Virus record (IMG/VR): IMGVR_UViG_3300017989_000157
Coordinates: 1 to 50,252 of that record
Length of the DNA stretch: 50,252 nt
Source of the DNA: a virus
Strand: one strand, 5' to 3'
The position numbers were made by a program, and so were the translations under genes. Shown piece after piece: positions 18,479-25,534 of the stretch (the stretch's first letter is position 1; every line of letters begins with the position of its first letter). Under the pieces are notes generated by a model that saw only the letters and a list, made by a program, of their open reading frames with translations, ran no database searches and was not told the origin of the DNA.

Positions 18479-18553
18479 CCCGGTCTGTTAAGTTGGGTAG
18501 AGCACCGGTCTACGGAACCGGAGGTTACAGGTTCGAACCCTGTGGGGTGTACT
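18478..18553 (+). other. tRNA-Arg(ACG)-like fragment, candidate attP
   Basis: From about 18487 the sequence follows the tRNA plan. There is a weak D-arm ending GAGC (18500-18503) and an anticodon stem CCGGT/ACCGG (18505-18509, 18517-18521) around loop CTACGGA with anticodon ACG. The variable loop is AGGTT, the T-arm is ACAGG-TTCGAAC-CCTGT (18527-18543), and a 3' acceptor strand is at 18544-18550. The expected 5' acceptor strand (complement of GGGGTGT) is absent, with at most three or four pairs. A 3' tRNA part without its 5' end, near a tyrosine integrase, is the classic form of attP for tRNA-gene integration. No 3' CCA is encoded. A functional tRNA is unlikely. Confidence 0.7.
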
Positions 18554-18560
18554 CAACTGC

Positions 18561-18589
18561 TTGACGCCACCTGCGTTATATCGTAGCCT
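18561..18589 (+). promoter_or_regulatory. Promoter/operator 1 upstream of the XRE regulator
   Basis: TTGACG (18561-18566), 17 bases, then TAGCCT (18584-18589). The spacer holds an imperfect palindrome, CTGCGTT-AT-ATCGTAG (18571-18586). The same layout recurs at 18872-18900 with 15 of 17 bases identical in CCTGCG..TATCGTAG. This suggests autoregulation by the following XRE-type protein. Confidence 0.6.
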
Positions 18590-18608
18590 TGGAGGGATGG
18601 CAACCGTG

Positions 18609-18851
18609 ATGACCGAAGCCGAAATCCGCGAGCGGCTGGCCTTCAACGTCCGCCGGCTGCTGGCCTCGCGGGGCTGGAAGCAGGCCGATCTGGCCCGGGC
18701 CACCGAGGAGGCCGAGGGCCGCGTTTCCGGGCTCGTTCGCGGGACCGTCACGCCCCGGGCCGACTTCCTGGCCAAGGTGGCCGAGGCCTTCCGGGTCCCC
18801 GTCGACGAGCTGCTCCTGCCCGTCACTTCCGCCCAGCCTCAGAAAATCTGA
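18609..18851 (+). CDS. XRE-family helix-turn-helix regulator (lysogeny repressor candidate)
   Basis: An 80-residue protein that is little more than one HTH_3 domain: RERLAFNVRRLLASRGWKQ, ADLARATEEAEGRVSGLVRG (recognition helix), then FLAKVAEAFRVPVDELLLP. There is no C-terminal peptidase domain, so it is not a classical SOS-cleaved repressor. The Shine-Dalgarno GGAGGG (18591-18596) touches an ATG at 18597, so GTG 18606 or ATG 18609, at a better distance, are favoured. Matching operator-like palindromes sit in the promoters before and after the gene. It lies between attP and integrase, so control of lysogeny is the likely job. Confidence 0.85.
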   Translation: MTEAEIRERLAFNVRRLLASRGWKQADLARATEEAEGRVSGLVRGTVTPRADFLAKVAEAFRVPVDELLLPVTSAQPQKI

Positions 18852-18871
18852 CGGAAATCCAGGCCGGCCCA

Positions 18872-18900
18872 TTGACCGGTCCTGCGATTTATCGTAGACT
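18872..18900 (+). promoter_or_regulatory. Promoter/operator 2 before the integrase
   Basis: TTGACC (18872-18877), 17 bases, then TAGACT (18895-18900). The spacer carries the palindrome CTGCGAT-TT-ATCGTAG (18882-18897), 6 of 7 pairs. Offset and sequence match the element at 18561-18589, so one regulator probably binds both. It would drive the integrase and perhaps the early operon. Confidence 0.6.
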
Positions 18901-18901
18901 T

Positions 18902-18924
18902 CGCCAGTGACGTTTTCACTGGCG
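18902..18924 (+). terminator. Nine-base-pair hairpin, possible terminator or leader structure
   Basis: CGCCAGTGA and TCACTGGCG pair perfectly around the loop CGTTT, followed by GTTCTTGTT. It could end the XRE transcript. It also starts almost exactly where a transcript from 18872-18900 would begin, so a 5'-leader hairpin is equally possible. The rest of 18925-19091 shows no gene. Confidence 0.5.
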
Positions 18925-19091
18925 GTTCTTGTTGGCCCAGGCTGGGCCTCCTGGACACGCCGCTACCGGGAACACCGGGCACGGAACGTCCAGTATGTAC
19001 GACCTCGCCGATAATGGAAGTCGGGCTTCCCCCCCCCGCAATGGCGCGCAGCGTAGTAGACTTAAGGTGGGGCGGGATTCCCAACTTCTCG

Positions 19092-19988
19092 ATGTCAGCC
19101 AAGTCTCCGAGCTTGTTCGAGTTTCTGGAGGACTATGCGCTGGCCCACCCGGGACTCGGCACGGACTCCCTGCGACAGATGGAAATGGCGGTTCGCCTCC
19201 TGGATCGGTGGGCCGAGCGGTCGCTCACTTTGTACGATCTCTCCGAGGGTCTCTTGAGGCGATTCATGGCCGACTACGGCGGGCGGGTCCGGCCTGCCAC
19301 GGTCAACGCCAAGCTCCGCTCGCTGCTGGCGATCTGGCGGTTTGCGTACGACGAGGAGCTGGTCGACCGGCCCCCCCGCCGGGTCCGGCGGATGCCGGAG
19401 GAGCTGGCCGAGCCGGAGGCCTGGACGCTGGACGAGATCGAGAGGATCGTGAGTGCGGCGCGGCGGCAGCCGGGCGAGGTGGCCGGTCTGGCGGCCGGCG
19501 CCTGGTGGGTCTCGCTGCTGCTGGTGGCCTACGTGACGGGGGAACGACGGGGGGCCCTAATGCGGGTCCAGTGCCAAAACTTGGACCTGGCCGGCCGCTC
19601 GATTCTCTTCGCCCGGACCAAGCAGCGGCGGGCCCGCCGCCGCGCCCTCTCCGACCAGGCCGTCGCGGCCTGCGCCGCGATCTGGTGCCCCCACCGCGAG
19701 CTGCTCTGGCCGTGGCCCTTTTCCCGCGAGTGGTTCGATGCCTCGCTGCGGAAGATCCTCCGCCGGGCCGAGGTCTCCTTCGGCCGCGGCCGGGGTGGCC
19801 TGATGCACAAGTTCCGCCGGACCTCCGGCTCGATGGTCGAGGCGGCCGGGGGCGACGGTTCGCGCCACCTCGGCAACTCGCGGCGGGTCTTCGAGCGACA
19901 CTACGCGGCCCCGCGGCTGGTTGGCGATCCCACCAGCCGGCACGTCCCGAAACTACGGGACGAAGAAGGGCCGATGTGGGTGATCTAA
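19092..19988 (+). CDS. int: Tyrosine recombinase / integrase
   Basis: With the start at ATG 19092 the protein has 298 residues. An N-terminal SAM-like core-binding domain (SLFEFLEDYALAHPG to about 95) is followed by the catalytic domain. Catalytic residues are visible: Arg 152 in TGER, a Lys in the following TKQRR turn, HKFR (His 239, Arg 242), His 259 in RHLG and the nucleophile Tyr 271 in ERHY. The start is uncertain: upstream ATGs at 19014 and 19041 are in frame, but none has a good Shine-Dalgarno, and 19092 fits the domain edge best. It should recombine the tRNA-like attP at about 18500-18550 with a host tRNA-Arg gene. No excisionase is recognised. Confidence 0.93.
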   Translation: MSAKSPSLFEFLEDYALAHPGLGTDSLRQMEMAVRLLDRWAERSLTLYDLSEGLLRRFMADYGGRVRPATVNAKLRSLLAIWRFAYDEELVDRPPRRVRRMPEELAEPEAWTLDEIERIVSAARRQPGEVAGLAAGAWWVSLLLVAYVTGERRGALMRVQCQNLDLAGRSILFARTKQRRARRRALSDQAVAACAAIWCPHRELLWPWPFSREWFDASLRKILRRAEVSFGRGRGGLMHKFRRTSGSMVEAAGGDGSRHLGNSRRVFERHYAAPRLVGDPTSRHVPKLRDEEGPMWVI

Positions 19989-20070
19989 TTCTCTCCACGG
20001 AGGGCTTCTAATGGGTGCCGTCCGCAACACCCTGCCGGCAGCTCTTACTTTTACCCCCAGGAGAAGACCA

Positions 20071-20352
20071 ATGAGCGGTTGTTTAGGCGCAGAGGAACCC
20101 GGCGACGTTTCCCGAGCACTCGCCGAGTTGGACACGAGCAACGCGCGGATGAAGGCGGCGCTCGGGGGCCTCCACGAACGCCTGGCCGTCGTCCTGAGGC
20201 GGCAACAGACACAGGCTGCGGAGCAGGCCCCTCCGGCTCCTCCATCACCCGCCTATGGCTGCGACCTGGCCCAGGGCATCCAGGAGCGAGCCCAGGAGCT
20301 GGACCAGAGCACCCAGGTTCTCACCGACCTCATCACCCGTATCGCCCTCTAA
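20071..20352 (+). CDS. Small coiled-coil protein, unknown
   Basis: A 93-residue helical protein: ALAELDTSNARMKAALGGLHERLAVVLRRQQ, a short proline linker (APPAPPSPAYG), then a second helix GIQERAQELDQSTQVLTDLI across two pieces. ATG 20071 has AGGAG seven bases upstream. An in-frame ATG at 20011, also with a good GGAGGG, would add 20 residues that look less protein-like. First gene after the integrase in the rightward early operon. I do not recognise the family. Confidence 0.6.
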   Translation: MSGCLGAEEPGDVSRALAELDTSNARMKAALGGLHERLAVVLRRQQTQAAEQAPPAPPSPAYGCDLAQGIQERAQELDQSTQVLTDLITRIAL

Positions 20353-20367
20353 CCGACAGGTGCCCCC

Positions 20368-20958
20368 ATGCACCGTGCGGTCCTGGTCAGTCACGAGGCG
20401 GCCCGCGGCTGCGGCTTCCGCAAGCCGGGTGGGCTGTACCTGGTCGCGCGGGGGCCCGGCCGCCCGTGCGGGAAGCTGCCGCTGCCCCTGGAAATCTGCC
20501 CGACCTGCGGGGCGGGGATCAAGCCGACGCGGGGCTGGACGTGGGTCAACAGCACCGCCCTGGCGGCCACGGTGGCCTGCCGCTTGCCGGAGTGCGATGG
20601 CCTGTGCCCGATGGCCCGCGGCGTCGGCCGGGCGGGGCTCTTGTGGATCGGGGAGAAGTTTTACCCCCGGCCGGCAGACTGGCTCGACGAGGCACAGCGG
20701 ATGGGCGTTAGCCGGCGGATCGCCACCGTCCCCCGCGACTTCGAGCTGGGCAAGACCTGGGTTCTCGCGGCCCACCGCAAGGGGCTGCGGTGCCCGGATG
20801 GGAGCTTCACGCCGGCGGTGTTTCGCGTTTTTCAGCCCACCGCCGTCCAAGTCGTCGTCTCCGGCGAGGAGAGCGACGAGCAGATTGAGCGGCTCCTGGA
20901 GCGGGGACTCCAGCCAGTCAAGGTGGTCCAAACGCGGGACCAGCACGAAAGAAGGTGA
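20368..20958 (+). CDS. Conserved phage Cys-rich protein, unknown function
   Basis: A 196-residue protein starting MHRAVLVSHEAARGCGFRKPGGLYLVARG. Four cysteines in CPTCGAG (residues about 49-55) and CRLPECDGLCPM (about 71-82) suggest a zinc-binding knuckle. The C-terminal part has strands (ATVPRDFELGKTWVLAAHRKG, TAVQVVVSGEESDEQIERLL). Proteins with this start are seen in phage early regions without a known function. The stop overlaps a GTG just before the next ATG. A role in early takeover or nucleic-acid binding is a guess. Confidence 0.75.
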   Translation: MHRAVLVSHEAARGCGFRKPGGLYLVARGPGRPCGKLPLPLEICPTCGAGIKPTRGWTWVNSTALAATVACRLPECDGLCPMARGVGRAGLLWIGEKFYPRPADWLDEAQRMGVSRRIATVPRDFELGKTWVLAAHRKGLRCPDGSFTPAVFRVFQPTAVQVVVSGEESDEQIERLLERGLQPVKVVQTRDQHERR

Positions 20959-20960
20959 AC

Positions 20961-21245
20961 ATGGGAGGCCCAACCGGGGATCAGCGCCGGCTCTTGCGAG
21001 CCATCGAAAGCCAGCGCGGAGCGGCTGCCGCGCTGGAGTTTGCGCTGGCCATGGAAGAGGACCCCAGCCACTCGTTCACGCTGACTTTACGCCATCTAAC
21101 GGCGCTGATGGCCGCCCTCAGTGAGGTCGCCGACAGCGACTCCCCGATGGCCAAACCCTGCTCGACGGTTGCAGGTCACGTGTACACCCAGATCCCCGGG
21201 CATTGGATCTACCTGTTGGAGATGATCCCCGATGACTTCAAGTAA
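20961..21245 (+). CDS. Small helical protein, unknown
   Basis: A 94-residue protein: GDQRRLLRAIESQRGAAAAL, EFALAMEEDPSHSFTLTLRH, LTALMAALSEVADS, ending HVYTQIPGHWIYLLEMIPDDFK. ATG 20961 has AAGG five bases upstream; a GTG at 20955 overlaps the previous stop and is an alternative. Its 3' end overlaps the RecE-like gene by 14 bases, so it is probably translated together with it. No family is recognised. Confidence 0.65.
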   Translation: MGGPTGDQRRLLRAIESQRGAAAALEFALAMEEDPSHSFTLTLRHLTALMAALSEVADSDSPMAKPCSTVAGHVYTQIPGHWIYLLEMIPDDFK

Positions 21246-22212
21246 CACAGACCAGTGGCAGTGCCCGCTCTGCGGGCGGAGGGTTTCTCGCCGCGGCCGG
21301 GCCTCGCATGTTCGCTTTCACAAGCGACACCAGGGCGCCGTCTTCACCCCCGACCGCCGCGCCGCTCACCGGCCGATGACGCTGAAGTGGTACCACGCGG
21401 ACACCTCGGCCGTCTCCAACTCGATGCGCGAGACCCTCAGGGCGAAGGGGCCGGCCTACTACCACGGCCGCTACGTCACCGGCGAGTATGCCGACGAGCG
21501 GACCAAGGCCAAGGACGCCGGCTCCATCGCCCATGAGGCGCTGCTCTGCCCCCAGGGCCTCAACGGGGTCTTGGCGGTGATTCCCACCTCGGCCCTCAAC
21601 GAGCAGGGACACCGCAAGGGGGCCGCCTGGAAGAAGTGGGCAGCGGAGCACGAAGGACGATACCACATGAAGCAAGAGGAGGCGCAGCCGATCCTCGCCA
21701 TGGTCAACGCCGTCCGTCGCCACAAGACGGCCGCCCACATGCTGGACAACCGCCTGGCCACCGAGTACACGATCTACTGGATCGACGAGGAGACGGGGCT
21801 ACGACTGAAGTGCCGGCCGGACTTGATTTCGAGCTGCCCGGGGGGCGTGGCCTTGGCCGACTTCAAGGTGACCCACCACGGGACGCTCGCCGGCTTCATG
21901 AACCAGGCGGTCGACCTGGGCTACCACCGCCAGGCGGCCTTTTACTGGAAGGGGGCCGAGGCGATGGGGCTGAAGGTCGTGGTTTTCGTGTTCATCGTCG
22001 TCCACGCGGCGCCGGCCTACGAGGTCTTGACGCCCTTTCTCGAGGAACCCGACTACGAGCTGGGAGAGGAGCAAAACCGCCTGACCCTGCGGGACCTGGC
22101 CCAGCATTACCAATCCGACGTCTGGACACCGCCCGGCTACGGGGAGCTGCTGAGGGTCGGGCTCCCGCAACGGGCCTACAAGGAGGACCCATGGGCACTG
22201 GTAAAGAACTGA
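21232..22212 (+). CDS. RecE-like PDDEXK exonuclease with N-terminal C2H2 zinc finger
   Basis: A 326-residue protein. Residues 11-30 form a C2H2 finger (Cys 11, Cys 14, His 26, His 30), which is not part of ordinary RecE. From residue 52 follows a RecE C-terminal-type nuclease (DUF3799 class): DAGSIAHEALL, RLKCRPDLIS (Asp 197), ALADFKVT (Asp 210, Lys 212) and the helix with GYHRQAAFYW (Gln 234). The expected activity is 5'-3' digestion of double-stranded DNA ends, making 3' overhangs for the annealing protein encoded next. The RecT-like start lies inside this gene (22 bases of overlap), the usual coupling of exonuclease and annealase. Confidence 0.85.
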   Translation: MTSSNTDQWQCPLCGRRVSRRGRASHVRFHKRHQGAVFTPDRRAAHRPMTLKWYHADTSAVSNSMRETLRAKGPAYYHGRYVTGEYADERTKAKDAGSIAHEALLCPQGLNGVLAVIPTSALNEQGHRKGAAWKKWAAEHEGRYHMKQEEAQPILAMVNAVRRHKTAAHMLDNRLATEYTIYWIDEETGLRLKCRPDLISSCPGGVALADFKVTHHGTLAGFMNQAVDLGYHRQAAFYWKGAEAMGLKVVVFVFIVVHAAPAYEVLTPFLEEPDYELGEEQNRLTLRDLAQHYQSDVWTPPGYGELLRVGLPQRAYKEDPWALVKN

Positions 22213-23162
22213 CCACGCTCGGCAAGTCGGGGCTGGTGATTCGCGCCAGCCAGGAGCGCCTGGATGAAATGCAGGCCGTTGCAGACGACTGCTGCGGCCA
22301 GCTCATCAAGGCGGAGAACAAGTTTCGGGCCTCCCTCGTCGTCGCTGCGGCGATCCGGAGGCTGCACGAGCTGATCACCGACGAAATGATGCAGGACATC
22401 GTCGGCCTCCAGGGGCTCGGCTGCGGGTTTCGCACAGACCGCGACCCGACCGGCAAGGTCGGGCAGGCGCAGGCGCCCTACGGGGTGGACGTCGTGCGGA
22501 CGGTGTTCATCGAGGCCGCGGCGAGGGGGTTTTATCCGCACAACAACGAGTTCAACATCATCTCCGGCCGGTTCTACGGGGCCCAGGCCGGTTTCGTCCG
22601 GTTGGTGAAGCAGTTTCCCGGCTTGAGCCATTTGCATGTTCACTACGGCAAGATCGAGGTCAAGGGCGACAACGCCTACCAGGACGTCGTTGCCGAGTGG
22701 CTAGTCGACGGCCAGCCCGACAAGCTGGAGTTTGTCCGCAAGAAGCGCCCTGATGGTTCCGAGTTTGATGAGCGCCTTGTGGTGCGGAACAACGAGAAGA
22801 TGCAACTGTCGGCCGTCGAGGGCAAAACGATCAGGAAGGTACACAAGGCGATCTACGAGCGCCTGACCCGTAACGTGATCGACATCCCGGACGGTGAGGT
22901 GGATGACGACGTCACACCCGCCGCGGAGGAGGGTCGAAAGGTCGCCCAGAGTGGCCTCTTCTCCGACGAGCCGGTGGAGCCCGCGCCCGAGCAACATGAC
23001 CAGGGCGAGCTGGTCGAGGAGTATGAGCGCGACCTAGCGGAGTGCACGGAAAAAAACCACGTCAGCACAGTGGCCAAGCGAGCCGGTGGAGACGGCCGAC
23101 TAACGGACAAGACCCGCAGGGAGATCGCCGGCAAGTGCTCCGACCGCCGCAAGGAGCTTTGA
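22191..23162 (+). CDS. RecT-like single-strand annealing protein
   Basis: A 323-residue protein starting at ATG 22191 with AGGAGG just upstream. The core MQDIVGLQGLGCGFRTD, YGVDVVRTVFIEAAARGFYP and EFNIISGRFYGAQAGFVRLV matches the divergent RecT/Red-beta-type family found next to RecE-like nucleases. It also has DVVAEWLVDG, as in the annealase sheet. The C-terminus is acidic and flexible (about 240-290), as in many SSB-interacting proteins. It would anneal the ssDNA produced by the partner nuclease for recombination or concatemer formation. The family call rests on core motifs and context. Confidence 0.75.
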   Translation: MGTGKELTTLGKSGLVIRASQERLDEMQAVADDCCGQLIKAENKFRASLVVAAAIRRLHELITDEMMQDIVGLQGLGCGFRTDRDPTGKVGQAQAPYGVDVVRTVFIEAAARGFYPHNNEFNIISGRFYGAQAGFVRLVKQFPGLSHLHVHYGKIEVKGDNAYQDVVAEWLVDGQPDKLEFVRKKRPDGSEFDERLVVRNNEKMQLSAVEGKTIRKVHKAIYERLTRNVIDIPDGEVDDDVTPAAEEGRKVAQSGLFSDEPVEPAPEQHDQGELVEEYERDLAECTEKNHVSTVAKRAGGDGRLTDKTRREIAGKCSDRRKEL

Positions 23163-23267
23163 CACTCTAGCCCGGTCCGGCTCGTCGCCGGACCACCCCG
23201 CGCCCCGCCCGCGGCCGGTTGTTCCACGCCCCGGCCGCTGCGGGGGGGGGCGGGAAAAGGAGCCCCA

Positions 23268-23666
23268 ATGGCTACAGCCCGCCTGCCGATCTACCTTCGC
23301 CGTGAACTCTGGCGGTCGCGCCGGGAAGCCGATTTCTGGGACTACCTCCAGGCGATCGTCGGCCGCCTGGGGATCGCCGGCGGCACGATCACCGCCAAGG
23401 TCCACGAGGGCCGCGTGGTCGACCTCTCCTTCCACGCCGTACGGCTGGAGGGGCGCCGCTGGCCCGGACCCGAGCTGGCAGGCCGCATCGAGCGGCTCCT
23501 GGCGGGCTCGCGGCTGCGGTTCGGGGCCTTGACCCTGCGGGTCAAGAACGGGCGGCTGGCCTGGGTGGACGTGGCGACCAGACTGCTGGCCAGGGAGGGG
23601 CATCTGGAGCTGCTCACCGAGCTGCTCTACGACGGCCTGCCGCGGCGGAGGCCCTCTGTCGCCTGA
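23268..23666 (+). CDS. Tandem DUF2292/YezD-like small protein
   Basis: A 132-residue protein with two copies of a beta-hairpin motif: GGTITAKVHEGRVVDLSF (about 40-57) and FGALTLRVKNGRLAWVDV (about 85-102). Both resemble the 'G-S-hydrophobic..hydrophobic-G-R/K-hydrophobic' core of DUF2292 proteins, whose function is unknown. The ends are Arg-rich. AAAGGAG precedes the ATG. The 105-base gap upstream is very GC-rich, with a run of nine or more G but no clear terminator. Confidence 0.65.
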   Translation: MATARLPIYLRRELWRSRREADFWDYLQAIVGRLGIAGGTITAKVHEGRVVDLSFHAVRLEGRRWPGPELAGRIERLLAGSRLRFGALTLRVKNGRLAWVDVATRLLAREGHLELLTELLYDGLPRRRPSVA

Positions 23667-23683
23667 CATGGGAGAAACGTGAA

Positions 23684-24247
23684 ATGAAGCTCGAAGACCT
23701 GCTGGTCGAGGGAAGATGCTGTAGCTGCCACGGGGGCCTGGCCGGTGGGTGCCGGCTGATTGGGGTCGCTCGGCGGCCCCGCTGGGAGAACCCGTTCATC
23801 CAGGGGCCCGACTGGCGGCTGGCCATGGCGATGGTCTGTGTGTCCTGCTACGAGTCGAAACGCCCGCCGGTCTCGGCCGTCGAATTCCGCAAGGAGGGCA
23901 TCCGCTACCACGCGCTCGAGGAACTGGAGGCCGTCGCCCAGTTGCCGGACAGCCTGCCCGAGGTTGTCGTGGAGACCTTCAAGGTCATGTTCAAAACACG
24001 GCGCACCAAGGAGACGTGTTGTCCGACCTGCGGCTCGCCATTCAATACGATCACGACGATTGGCAAGGACCCAGAGGGGTTGATTCCGAGGCTCGGCACA
24101 CTGGGGCTCTGCCCCCACTGCGGCGCCCTGTTGCGGGTGGTGGATGAAGGCTGTGCACTGGCCGACGAGGCCGAACTGGAGGGCATGACCCCGCAGATGC
24201 GCGGCCTGCTGGAGGCCTGGCGGGCGGAGGCGATGACCAAGAAATAG
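23684..24247 (+). CDS. Double zinc-knuckle protein, unknown
   Basis: A 187-residue protein with an N-terminal Cys pair region (CCSCHGG at about 11-17 and CVSCYESK at about 52-59) and a second ribbon made of CCPTCGSPF (about 113-121) and LCPHCGALL (about 142-150). Two independent zinc sites are likely. It ends helical (LLEAWRAEAMTKK). It belongs to a run of short genes with good Shine-Dalgarno sites and tight spacing. A nucleic-acid or host-protein adaptor role is possible; I do not recognise it. Confidence 0.7.
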   Translation: MKLEDLLVEGRCCSCHGGLAGGCRLIGVARRPRWENPFIQGPDWRLAMAMVCVSCYESKRPPVSAVEFRKEGIRYHALEELEAVAQLPDSLPEVVVETFKVMFKTRRTKETCCPTCGSPFNTITTIGKDPEGLIPRLGTLGLCPHCGALLRVVDEGCALADEAELEGMTPQMRGLLEAWRAEAMTKK

Positions 24248-24259
24248 AGGAGGAGCGAA

Positions 24260-24598
24260 ATGGCTACGACACGTGTGGTTCTCCACCGCGAGGACTTTCG
24301 GGAACTGGTCCAGGGCCGGGTGGCCCACTGCGAGGGGGCGATGGTGATCCTCGCGGACATCGGGTACCTGGCGATGTGCCACGAGTTGCAGCTCGCCATC
24401 CAGGGCGATCCGAGCTTCCGGCTGCCGGGGGAGCGGGCCGGCGAGGCCGTGGCCCTGCTGCGGGCGTGGTGGGACGGCATCTGCCGGGCCCGCGACAAGC
24501 AGACGCGTAGCGAGGGGCTACGCGAAGTCATTGAGGCCCGGCGGGCATTGGAGGCCTGGTGCCGAAAAGACCAACAGCGAAAGGATCGGCCGTCATGA
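24260..24598 (+). CDS. Small helical protein, unknown
   Basis: A 112-residue, mainly helical protein (VLHREDFRELVQGRVAHCEGA, LADIGYLAMCHELQLAIQG, AVALLRAWWDGICRARDKQ). AGGAGG precedes the ATG. The stop overlaps the ATG of the next gene (ATGA). Nothing in it points to an enzyme. It lies in the accessory array of 23.3-26.7 kb. Confidence 0.65.
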   Translation: MATTRVVLHREDFRELVQGRVAHCEGAMVILADIGYLAMCHELQLAIQGDPSFRLPGERAGEAVALLRAWWDGICRARDKQTRSEGLREVIEARRALEAWCRKDQQRKDRPS

Positions 24599-24825
24599 AC
24601 AAACTTGAGGTAGCGAAGATATGTGCTGAGCGGTTGGGCTGCTGGGGGGCCGAGCTAACCAAGCAGCACGCCACACCCGTCTTACTACTCGGCGTCGGCC
24701 AGGACGACCAACGCGGAGAGTTGAACGTGCTGGTCTGCGAAGAAGTCGAGGACAAAGTGTTGAAACTTATGGTCACGGCGATCTTCCAGCAAGTCGTCTT
24801 GGATAAAGAGTGTCGTCTTGGATAA
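24595..24825 (+). CDS. Small protein with duplicated 3' end, unknown
   Basis: A 76-residue protein: MNKLEVAKICAERLGCWGAE, then LLLGVGQDDQRGELNVLV and KVLKLMVTAIFQQVVLDKE. The last residues CRLG come from the second copy of an 18-base repeat read in another frame, so the natural end has been altered by a tandem duplication. The base composition is less GC-rich than its neighbours, which hints at separate origin. Coupled to the gene before by ATGA. Confidence 0.6.
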   Translation: MNKLEVAKICAERLGCWGAELTKQHATPVLLLGVGQDDQRGELNVLVCEEVEDKVLKLMVTAIFQQVVLDKECRLG

Positions 24826-24829
24826 AGAG
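24793..24829 (+). repeat. Tandem duplication, 18-base unit with 19-base period
   Basis: GTCGTCTTGGATAAAGAG occurs at 24793-24810 and 24812-24829, identical. It spans the stop of one gene and the leader of the next, and shifts the frame at the end of the first. Confidence 0.95.
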
Positions 24830-24831
24830 CA

Positions 24832-25050
24832 ATGAGCAAAAAAAAGAAGCACAAGCCTGTCAAACTCGGCCCGCCGTGCCCGCGGTGCGGGTCGCGGCGG
24901 ACCGCCGAGCGCGGCGAGCTGTTCGCCTGTGCGGACTGCGAAGCGTTGTTCGATGGCAACCCCAACGAGGGTGGGGATTGGTCAGACCACAACCCGGCGG
25001 CGAGACTGGAGAGGGAGGAGCGGCGAAGGCATGGTGCAGGTTCACACTAA
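24832..25050 (+). CDS. Small zinc-ribbon protein
   Basis: A 72-residue protein with a Lys-rich start (MSKKKKHKPVKLG) and one zinc ribbon, PPCPRCGSRRTAERGELFAC then ADCEALFDGN, that is CxxC-x14-CxxC. The C-terminus is charged. Such mini-ribbons often bind RNA, DNA or polymerase subunits. The start follows the duplicated leader. It overlaps the next gene by 20 bases. Confidence 0.65.
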   Translation: MSKKKKHKPVKLGPPCPRCGSRRTAERGELFACADCEALFDGNPNEGGDWSDHNPAARLEREERRRHGAGSH

Positions 25051-25345
25051 ATTCGGGACGTTTCCGGTGAAACGGCGAGGCACCGTGGCGTTCTCCATCG
25101 TCGAGTCGAAAGGGGGATGCCGCCACAAGGGTCGCCTGTTGAAACCGGGAGACCTCACGATCATCGAGCACCGCAAGGTCCCGGCACAAGCCTGCGCCGC
25201 CCGGTTTGTTGCGATGGGCTGGGCCCGCTGGCTGGCGACCTACGATCTGGAGGGCCGGCTGTTGTTTTCCGACTCAGCCGTGGAGACAAAAGCACCTAAG
25301 GCGCAGGTCCGGCGGGCGTACCCGTCGGCCGACGCGGGAGATTGA
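25031..25345 (+). CDS. Small protein, unknown
   Basis: A 104-residue, beta-rich looking protein (HTKFGTFPVKRRGTVAFSIV, CRHKGRLLKPGDLTIIEHRK, ATYDLEGRLLFSD). GGGAGGAG lies upstream of ATG 25031. It ends in DAGD, and its stop region is one copy of a repeated junction sequence. No family is recognised. Confidence 0.6.
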   Translation: MVQVHTKFGTFPVKRRGTVAFSIVESKGGCRHKGRLLKPGDLTIIEHRKVPAQACAARFVAMGWARWLATYDLEGRLLFSDSAVETKAPKAQVRRAYPSADAGD

Positions 25346-25354
25346 GCAATGCCC
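25331..25354 (+). repeat. Repeated gene-junction cassette, copy 1
   Basis: A 24-base block that includes the last codons of one gene, GGGAGATTGA and the next start codon ATGCCC. It matches 25520-25543 at 22 of 24 bases. Confidence 0.85.
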
Positions 25355-25534
25355 AGGTTCCTGGTTGTTTGCGAGGTCCTTGCCGCTGCTGGTACCCAGA
25401 CCTGGGCGGTCGAGGCAGCGGATGAGGACGAGGCACGCGCGAGATTCAATCGGGGCGAGGGCGTAATCGTCTCCGATGACGTCGAGGTGCTCAAGCTCGG
25501 CGAACCAGAGGTGGAATTGGACGCAGGAGATTGA
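25349..25534 (+). CDS. Very small acidic protein, unknown
   Basis: A 61-residue protein: MPRFLVVCEVLAAAGTQTWA, then VEAADEDEARARFNRGEG and VIVSDDVEVLKLGEPEVELD. It is acidic with a beta-alpha-beta look. Start and stop both fall in copies of the same 24-base junction, as if the gene had been inserted or duplicated as a cassette. Confidence 0.6.
   Translation: MPRFLVVCEVLAAAGTQTWAVEAADEDEARARFNRGEGVIVSDDVEVLKLGEPEVELDAGD

Noticed and set aside
18478-18553. A functional phage-encoded tRNA-Arg
   Set aside because: The 3' acceptor strand GGGGTGT finds no matching 5' strand at the right distance, position 8 is not T and the D-stem is weak. An attP remnant explains it better.
19014-19091. N-terminal extension of the integrase
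   Set aside because: The upstream in-frame ATGs have no ribosome site and the added residues do not match an arm-binding domain. ATG 19092 was preferred, with doubt noted.
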